This document shows, in pieces, positions 47,118 through 52,855 of a stretch of DNA of 52,855 nt. The first letter of the stretch is position 1, and the number at the start of each line of letters is the position of its first letter. The position numbers and the translations under genes were made by a program. Source of the DNA: Candidatus Dormiibacterota bacterium (GTDB lineage: Bacteria; Chloroflexota; Dormibacteria; Aeolococcales; Bog-877). Under the pieces are notes generated by a model. It did not search any database. It was not told the DNA's origin and worked only from the letters and a program-made list of their open reading frames with translations. The stretch covers positions 1-52,855 of the forward strand of contig DAHUYV010000013.1 in assembly GCA_027306885.1 (NCBI GenBank), read 5' to 3'.

Positions 47118-47597
47118 ATGGTCGGCGCCGGGCTCCGCTCTGCCGAGGTCATGAGCGCGGCGGAGTACTACCGGGTCTTGTCCCGGAGCGCGCTGCTCGT
47201 GGTCGGGCTGGGGCTGCTCGCCCTGGTCGTCTCGGTGCGCCCGGCGCGGGCCCATCTGTATGATCCGCTGCTCGTCGGTGTGGTCGTCGTCACCGCCGGG
47301 CTGACCGCGTTGTGGGGGCGGCATCAACAGGCACGGCGCCAGTGGCGCGACACGGCCCCGGCCGGGGTCACGCCGGTCCCGGTATCGCATCGGCTCGCTC
47401 GGCGTGGGCTGGGCACCATGGCGGTGCTGACCGGCGCCTGCCAGCTCCGGGGAAGGTCGCGCGGGATGGCGACTCGCGAGAGGCGTTCCGGGACCCTTTT
47501 GCTGGTGGAGGTCCGCTGGGGCATCTGGGGACATCGCACGGAGTTCTCCACGGCCCCGGCCCAACCAGGAGGCATGGTGGCGAGCGAGGTCGTCTAG
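47118..47597 (+). CDS. Putative membrane protein
   Basis: Two hydrophobic segments (SALLVVGLGLLALVVSV; DPLLVGVVVVTAGLTALW); C-terminal half less convincing. Confidence 0.4.
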   Translation: MVGAGLRSAEVMSAAEYYRVLSRSALLVVGLGLLALVVSVRPARAHLYDPLLVGVVVVTAGLTALWGRHQQARRQWRDTAPAGVTPVPVSHRLARRGLGTMAVLTGACQLRGRSRGMATRERRSGTLLLVEVRWGIWGHRTEFSTAPAQPGGMVASEVV

Positions 47598-47598
47598 G

Positions 47599-48132
47599 GT
47601 GGAAGGACTCGGCGTTCGCTACTTCGCGGTGGCCGGCTTGCTCGAGCGGCGGGCCGCCGTGCTGCTCCTGGAGGCGGCCGCCACCACCGTGGCGGCGTGG
47701 GCCTGGGCGGGCCTGCGGCAGCCCTACCTTTGGATGCCGCTGGTGCTGGCCCTGGCGGCCGCCCAGGCCGCGGGGATGCAGCTGCTGTCGCGGCTGGGGA
47801 AGACGTGGTCTGGTCGGTTGAGTCGGGCGCCCTCCCTGTCCCCCGGGAGGGCGCTGGCGCCGCCGGTGGAATCGTGGCTCATGCCGGCGGTGCTGTTCGG
47901 GCTGATCTGGGCGGCGCCGGTCGGTATCGCGGCGGCCCTCATGCCGGCCCTGATCGCAGTGGCGCCGATGGAGGCCGCCGCGTGGGGGCTCCACCTGGCG
48001 GCGGAGGCCCAACGGCTGCGACGCTGCGAGCGCGAGGAGGGGTCGCGCCTGGTCTTCACCTCCCGGCTCGGCTTCCTTGCTCCGGACGGGATCGAGTTTC
48101 TGGCGCTGGGCGAAGGCGCCGAGAGCAGCTGA
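47599..48132 (+). CDS. Putative multi-pass membrane protein
   Basis: RAAVLLLEAAATTVAAWAWAGL, LWMPLVLALAAAQAAGMQLL, IAAALMPALIAVAPMEAAAW hydrophobic segments. Confidence 0.5.
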   Translation: MEGLGVRYFAVAGLLERRAAVLLLEAAATTVAAWAWAGLRQPYLWMPLVLALAAAQAAGMQLLSRLGKTWSGRLSRAPSLSPGRALAPPVESWLMPAVLFGLIWAAPVGIAAALMPALIAVAPMEAAAWGLHLAAEAQRLRRCEREEGSRLVFTSRLGFLAPDGIEFLALGEGAESS

Positions 48133-48262
48133 GCCCGGCAGCCCGCACCGCCGGCTCCGATCCAGGAAGCGGTGGGGGCCGTCCCCGGGCCGCGGCGATG
48201 GCCCCGGGGCGGGGCTACAATCGGGTCGCCCGGATCCCCCATGGGCGCAGGAGGGCCAGTCG

Positions 48263-49402
48263 ATGGCGGTCGAGGCGGAGGTGGAGGGCCGGGCCCTCCG
48301 AGACGCGGTGCGGGAGCTGGCTCGCCAGCGCATCGAGCCTCGGGCCGCGGAGATCGACCGCACCGCCGAGTACCCCTGGGACGTGGTCGAGCTCTTCCGC
48401 CAGCACGACGTGTACGCGGTGGCCTTTCCGCCGGAGTACGGGGGTGTCTCCGGGTCGGCGCTGACCCTGGCCATGGTGGTCGAGGAGGTGGCCCAGGTGT
48501 GCGCCACCTCCGCCCTGCTCCTGGCGGTCCAGGCGCTCGGGGGTTATCCGATCCTCCTCGGCGGGAGCGAGGAGCAGCGGCGCGCCTTCCTGCCCCGGCT
48601 CGCCTCCGGTGAGCTGATCGCCGCGTACGCCCTCAGCGAGCCGGACGCCGGCAGCGACCCCGCGGCGATGCGCACCCGGGCCCGCCGCGAGGGCGACCAC
48701 TACCTCCTCGACGGCACCAAGATGTGGATCACCAACGGAGGGGTGGCCGACCTGATCGTGGTGTTTGCGGTCACTGACCCCGGGGCCGGCGCCCGCGGCA
48801 TCTCCGCCTTCCTCGTGGACGGGGCCAGCCCGGGCCTGGAGCGGCGCCAGATCCACGGCAAGCTGGGGATCCGCGGCAGCGACACCGCGGAGCTGATCTT
48901 CACCGGCTGTCCGGTGCCCGCCGACCGCCTCTTGGGCCGTGAGGGGGACGGCTTCCGGATCGCCATGGGGGTTCTGGACCGCTCCCGTCCCCAGATCGGC
49001 GCTCAGGCGCTGGGGATCGGGGCGGGCGCTCTGGAGCGGGCGGTCGCGTACGCCCGGCAGCGGCATCAGTTCGGGCGGCCGATCGCCGAGTTTCAGGGAA
49101 TCCAGTTCATGCTCGCGGACATGGCGGTTCAGCTGGAGGCCTCCCGGGCCCTGGTGCACGCCGCCTGCCGGGCGATCGACGATCACGACTCCGGCGTCAC
49201 CCGGCTGGCGGCCATGGCCAAGCTGATGGCCTCCGACACCGCCATGCGGGTTACCACCGACGCGGTGCAGGTGCTGGGCGGCTACGGGTACATCAACGAG
49301 TTCCCCCTGGAGCGGATGATGCGGGACGCCAAGATCACCCAGATCTACGAGGGCACCAACCAGATCCAGCGGGTGGTGATCGCCAAGCAGCTGCTCAGCT
49401 GA
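48263..49402 (+). CDS. Acyl-CoA dehydrogenase
   Basis: AYALSEPDAGSDPAAMRTRA, KMWITNGG, RHQFGRPIAEFQGIQFMLADMAVQLEA, VQVLGGYGYINEFPLERMMRDAKITQIYEGTNQIQRVVIAKQLL. Confidence 0.95.
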   Translation: MAVEAEVEGRALRDAVRELARQRIEPRAAEIDRTAEYPWDVVELFRQHDVYAVAFPPEYGGVSGSALTLAMVVEEVAQVCATSALLLAVQALGGYPILLGGSEEQRRAFLPRLASGELIAAYALSEPDAGSDPAAMRTRARREGDHYLLDGTKMWITNGGVADLIVVFAVTDPGAGARGISAFLVDGASPGLERRQIHGKLGIRGSDTAELIFTGCPVPADRLLGREGDGFRIAMGVLDRSRPQIGAQALGIGAGALERAVAYARQRHQFGRPIAEFQGIQFMLADMAVQLEASRALVHAACRAIDDHDSGVTRLAAMAKLMASDTAMRVTTDAVQVLGGYGYINEFPLERMMRDAKITQIYEGTNQIQRVVIAKQLLS

Positions 49403-49679
49403 TCTCGAGCGGAGGCTGCCATGATGTGCAGCCTGGCTGCATATCGGGATGTTGCCAGGGAAGGGAGTTGGCCCAGCGGCCCGGGGTGTTGTGGCGATCC
49501 GCACGGCTGCCACTCGCGCGGGCCCACTCCCATCAGCAGAGCCCCCTGCTCCGGACTGACCACTCCGGCCTCCACCGTATTCAGCACCAGTACTCGCCTC
49601 TGGTCACCCGAGCTCAAGGTGATCCTGGCCTTCACGACCGGACAGAATCACTGAACTCCAACAAGTCGAATATCCGCCG

Positions 49680-49708
49680 TTGACACGGCGAGATCACAGT
49701 GATAGGGT
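49680..49708 (+). promoter_or_regulatory. Sigma70-like promoter TTGACA-17-TAGGGT upstream of the secreted-protein gene
   Basis: ttgaca (49680-49685), 17-nt spacer, tagggt (49703-49708). Confidence 0.5.
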
Positions 49709-49815
49709 CGCCTGAACGAGGGGTGGTTGGTGGGTGCCAGCGGCTGTTCCCGGTACGGCTCAGTCTTTGGGCGTGGGGGGAATCCGTCTGAGCGCCTTAT
49801 TGGGGAGGTGCGGAG

Positions 49816-51951
49816 ATGAGAGCAAAGAGGCTGTCCCTGTCACTGGCGTCCGTGGCGATCACCGTGGTGGTGGTTCTAGGCGGCGCCGCCACGGGAGCCG
49901 TCTCGACCGTGCCCACCGCGCTGGCCAGCGGACCCACCGCTTCGTCGCTGGGTACTTATACCCCGACCTTCGTCGGCTCCGCCGCCACGGGTTGCTCATC
50001 GCCGGGCTGTGACCTGCTCCAAGGCCCGTTCGCGACCGGGTCGACCGCGTCGCTGACGCCCACCGGCCCCAGCACCAACGCTCTGGCCGGACACGCCAAT
50101 TCGTCCCACGCCGGAAGGGTGATGCCCTCGCCGCGGGCCCTGCGCAACGGCCCCGACCCCGCCCCGCCCACCGTCACCTGCCAGCCGGTCGGCGCCGGCT
50201 GCGACAGCATCAGTCCCAACCCCGGTGGCGCCGTCGGAGTCAAGGGCATCAACGCCGTCGACAGCGGCAGCCTGATCACCAACCTCGCCGTGGGTGACAT
50301 CGAGCCCGCCGACCAGGCGCTCTGTGCGGGCAACGGCTACGTCGTCGAGGCCAACAACATCGGGGAGATCCTGGTCTTCAACACCGCCCTGCAGCGGCTG
50401 TCACAGGTCATCCCCCTCGACACCGTGATGGGACTCACGGGCAAGGGTTGGAGCAGCGGCGGGGACCCCTCCTGCCTCTACGACCAGGCCAACGGCGGGC
50501 ACTGGTTCTTCACCGAGATCGCCTCCGCCAGCACTGAGGCCAGTGGGGGCCCCTTCTCGGGGTGCTTCGCCGGCGTGGCCAACGGGTGCTACGAGGGCAT
50601 CGCCGTGACCCAGGGCGCGAGCCCGTTCGGCCCGTACAACGTCTACTTCCTCAACGCCAACTACAACCCCCAGGAGCCGGGGTACCCCTACCTCCTCAAT
50701 GACTTCGCCAAGATCTCGACCACCCGTGACGCCTTCCTGCTCTTCTACGACGAATTTCCGCTGAACAGCAACGTCCCCGGCGTCGGGGGCGGCTCCTTTA
50801 ACGGGGCCCAGCAGTTGGCCTTCAGCAAGCGCGCCATGGAGGCTGGCCTCCCGGTCACCAGCCCCAAATTCAATGTGGCCCTGGAGAACATGGGGACCAT
50901 CCCCACCCCGGACGGGGCCTGCGCCAGCACCGACAACCCCTTCGGAGTAGCAGGCGTCACCTGCTGGTACGCGGTGATCCCGGCGCAGCCACCCGACGCG
51001 AGCCAGTACGACAACAGCCACGGCGGCTCCGGCTTCATGGTCGGCACCCTCGACTACTTCGGCACGGGCGACACCCGGATCGCGGTCTTCGATTGGACCG
51101 GACTTCAAGCGCTGGCCGGTGCCAACTGCAACGGCTGCGGCAACATCCAGTTCGGCGGCCAGCTCTTCTCGAACGTGCTCCCCTACTACGGGGAGAATTT
51201 CCTCGCCGCCCAGAAGGCCGGGCCGATACCGCTGGGGAACGAGTGCAAGGCCGCCGGGCTCAGCAAAACCAGCGCCAGCTGCCCCGAGGGTGGGATCGCC
51301 ACCAACGGGGACTTTATGACCCAGGTCTCCCAGGCGCAGGGTGAGCTCTGGGGCGCGACCACCACCGCGGTTACCCAGACCTACGGGCCGGGGACGACCC
51401 CGGAGGTGCACCAGGGTGCGGTCTACTGGGTGGTGGGCACCAGCAGCTTTGATGCCACGGGCCAGTTCACGCTCACCAGCCAGGGTTACGTCTCGGCCGC
51501 GCACGAGGACCTGGAGTTCCCGACCATGGCCGCGGTGGGAGGGCCGGGCGCACCGCACGGCCACAGCCCCAGCGCCATCATGAGCTTCACCCTCTCCGGC
51601 AACGGCGGTCCCACCGGGGCTGATGGCGGAGGCTTCTACCCGAGCAGCGCCTTCGGCCGGGTCACCAGCGTCTCCAGTGGGCTCGTGGGCTCCGTGATCC
51701 ACATCGCCGACCTGGGCCAGGCACCCCAGGACGGCTTCACCGAGTACCTGTCGGGCGGTAGCCGTCCCCGCTGGGGCGACTACGGCGCCGCGGTGTACCT
51801 CCCCGGGTCGGGGCGGATCTACTTCGCCAGCAACTACATCCAGTACCCCAACTGCACCGGCTCCGCCTTCACCCTCACGGTTGGAACCTGCGGGGGGACC
51901 AGGGACGGATTCGCCAACTGGGGCACCTCGGTGAACTACGTCACGCCCTGA
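49816..51951 (+). CDS. Large secreted protein of unknown function
   Basis: Signal peptide MRAKRLSLSLASVAITVVVVLGGAATGAVSTVPTALA; Gly/Asn/aromatic-rich beta-type composition, paired Cys; ends SRPRWGDYGAAVYLPGSGRIYFASNY...TP. Confidence 0.8.
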   Translation: MRAKRLSLSLASVAITVVVVLGGAATGAVSTVPTALASGPTASSLGTYTPTFVGSAATGCSSPGCDLLQGPFATGSTASLTPTGPSTNALAGHANSSHAGRVMPSPRALRNGPDPAPPTVTCQPVGAGCDSISPNPGGAVGVKGINAVDSGSLITNLAVGDIEPADQALCAGNGYVVEANNIGEILVFNTALQRLSQVIPLDTVMGLTGKGWSSGGDPSCLYDQANGGHWFFTEIASASTEASGGPFSGCFAGVANGCYEGIAVTQGASPFGPYNVYFLNANYNPQEPGYPYLLNDFAKISTTRDAFLLFYDEFPLNSNVPGVGGGSFNGAQQLAFSKRAMEAGLPVTSPKFNVALENMGTIPTPDGACASTDNPFGVAGVTCWYAVIPAQPPDASQYDNSHGGSGFMVGTLDYFGTGDTRIAVFDWTGLQALAGANCNGCGNIQFGGQLFSNVLPYYGENFLAAQKAGPIPLGNECKAAGLSKTSASCPEGGIATNGDFMTQVSQAQGELWGATTTAVTQTYGPGTTPEVHQGAVYWVVGTSSFDATGQFTLTSQGYVSAAHEDLEFPTMAAVGGPGAPHGHSPSAIMSFTLSGNGGPTGADGGGFYPSSAFGRVTSVSSGLVGSVIHIADLGQAPQDGFTEYLSGGSRPRWGDYGAAVYLPGSGRIYFASNYIQYPNCTGSAFTLTVGTCGGTRDGFANWGTSVNYVTP

Positions 51952-52222
51952 GATGGGTTCCTGACCCCAGAACGATCCCGGGCGCGAACCGGGTTTGGGG
52001 TTGACGGCCGCCGGTCCAGGGCGAGGAGACCCTGGGCCGGCGGCTCCCCGGCGCGTGCGGGCCGTCGCGCTCCCGACACCGGGCCTGGCGCTCGGGGCGG
52101 CTGACAGGCAGCGTCACCCCGGCGGGCCGGCCCCGAGCATCTTGCGGATGCGCGGGAGAGGACTGATAATCCCGGCCCAGCGCCCAGACGGCGCCAGAGA
52201 CCGAGCGAAGGGGGATTGCCAG

Positions 52223-52855
52223 GTGTCGGACCCAGAGCCGACCCGACTGCAGTTCGAACCTCCTGGTCGGGGAGCCTGGGGGCGGGACCCGGTGCACTTT
52301 CCCCGCCCGGCCACGCGCTATTTGGCCGAGATTCATCCCCCCCGCGATGCGGCGCGGGACCGGCGATTTCGCCAGCTACTACGGATTGCTGTTCGCCGGC
52401 ATGGAGGCGGCGTACGTCAACGGCTTCGCCGACAGCTTCATGCGGCCGGTGGCCGAGGAGGAGATCCCACAGCGCTTGCAGCGCGCTGAAGAGGTCTTCC
52501 AGCACAAGCTCTGGAGGGAGCAGCTGCGCGAGTGGGACGAGGTCAGCAAGCCGTCGGCGATCGCGCGGGATCGCGAGCTTCAGGCAGTCGATCCCGACGC
52601 CATACCCGACCAGGAGCTGGTCGCGTACCTCACCCGCTGCCGCGACCACCACGCGGTGATGATGGCGCAGCACATGCGCTACACGAAAGCTGGCCTGCTC
52701 CCCACGGGAGACTTCCTGGTGCATGCCGGGGACCGGACCGGGCTCGCCAGAGGCCGGACTTCGTGGAGAGCGAGGCGACCATCGAGACCGTCCGCCGCTG
52801 GCTCCGCTCCACGGACCAGATCGTGGGCGCCTCGGGCCGGTGCGCCCAGTGGGAA
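52223..52855 (+). pseudogene. PEP-utilizing-enzyme-like gene, frame disrupted at a C7 run; runs to window edge
   Basis: Frame 2: VSDPEPTRLQFEPPGRGAWGRDPVHFPRPATRYLAEIHPP, then frame 3 (0): AMRRGTGDFASYYGLLFAGMEAAYVNGFADSFMRPVAEEEIPQRLQRAEEVFQHKLWREQLREWDEVSKPSAIARDRELQAVDPDAIPDQELVAYLTRCRDHHAVMMAQHMRYTKAGLLPTGDFLVHAGDRTGL; switch at ccccccc 52337-52343. Confidence 0.6.

Noticed and set aside
46881-47564. 227-aa minus ORF over the small-ORF/membrane-protein region
   Set aside because: Overlaps the promoter/operator and the coherent plus-strand 56-aa ORF; Arg/Pro/Gly-rich composition without motifs.
50401-51702. 433-aa minus-strand ORF antisense to the secreted protein
   Set aside because: Antisense artefact; the plus strand has signal peptide, RBS-like gaggtgcggag and promoter.
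1-52855. CRISPR arrays, rRNA or tRNA genes
   Set aside because: No regularly spaced direct repeats, no recognisable rRNA segments and no tRNA cloverleaf/TpsiC pattern found by eye; a tRNAscan/Infernal run would be decisive.

Overview
High-GC bacterial window. Lineage is not determinable by eye; gene content would fit an actinobacterial, Chloroflexota or Dormibacterota-like organism. Roughly 0.3-14.4 kb is an accessory island: an IS630-type transposase remnant; a ~577-613 aa protein with two R-x4-H (HEPN-like) motifs; a single-polypeptide nuclease-methylase-TRD restriction-modification enzyme in visibly lower-GC DNA; an Abi/HEPN-type protein; a coiled-coil/HARE-HTH-like protein; a Lon-type AAA+ locus with duplicated, frame-disrupted LON N-domains and no peptidase domain; and a two-gene mobile element (degenerate tyrosine-recombinase-like protein overlapping a DDE transposase). 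From 14.6 kb on it is mostly core metabolism: class II RNR; a lipoyl-containing E2-E1 2-oxoglutarate dehydrogenase fusion plus E3; VapC; Tdh-Kbl; ECF sigma; GalU; PHP; ABC exporter; CoaE; and a large acyl-CoA/propionate block (ECH, EtfD-like, MCE, MCM large subunit, acyl-CoA carboxylase beta, SucCD, two ACADs, thiolase). An ArsR-family regulator faces a promoter with a palindromic candidate operator and an unlisted 56-aa ORF. A large secreted protein and a frame-disrupted PEP-utilizing-enzyme-like gene close the window. No tRNA, rRNA or CRISPR array was recognised. Family calls come from motif recognition only; no searches were run.
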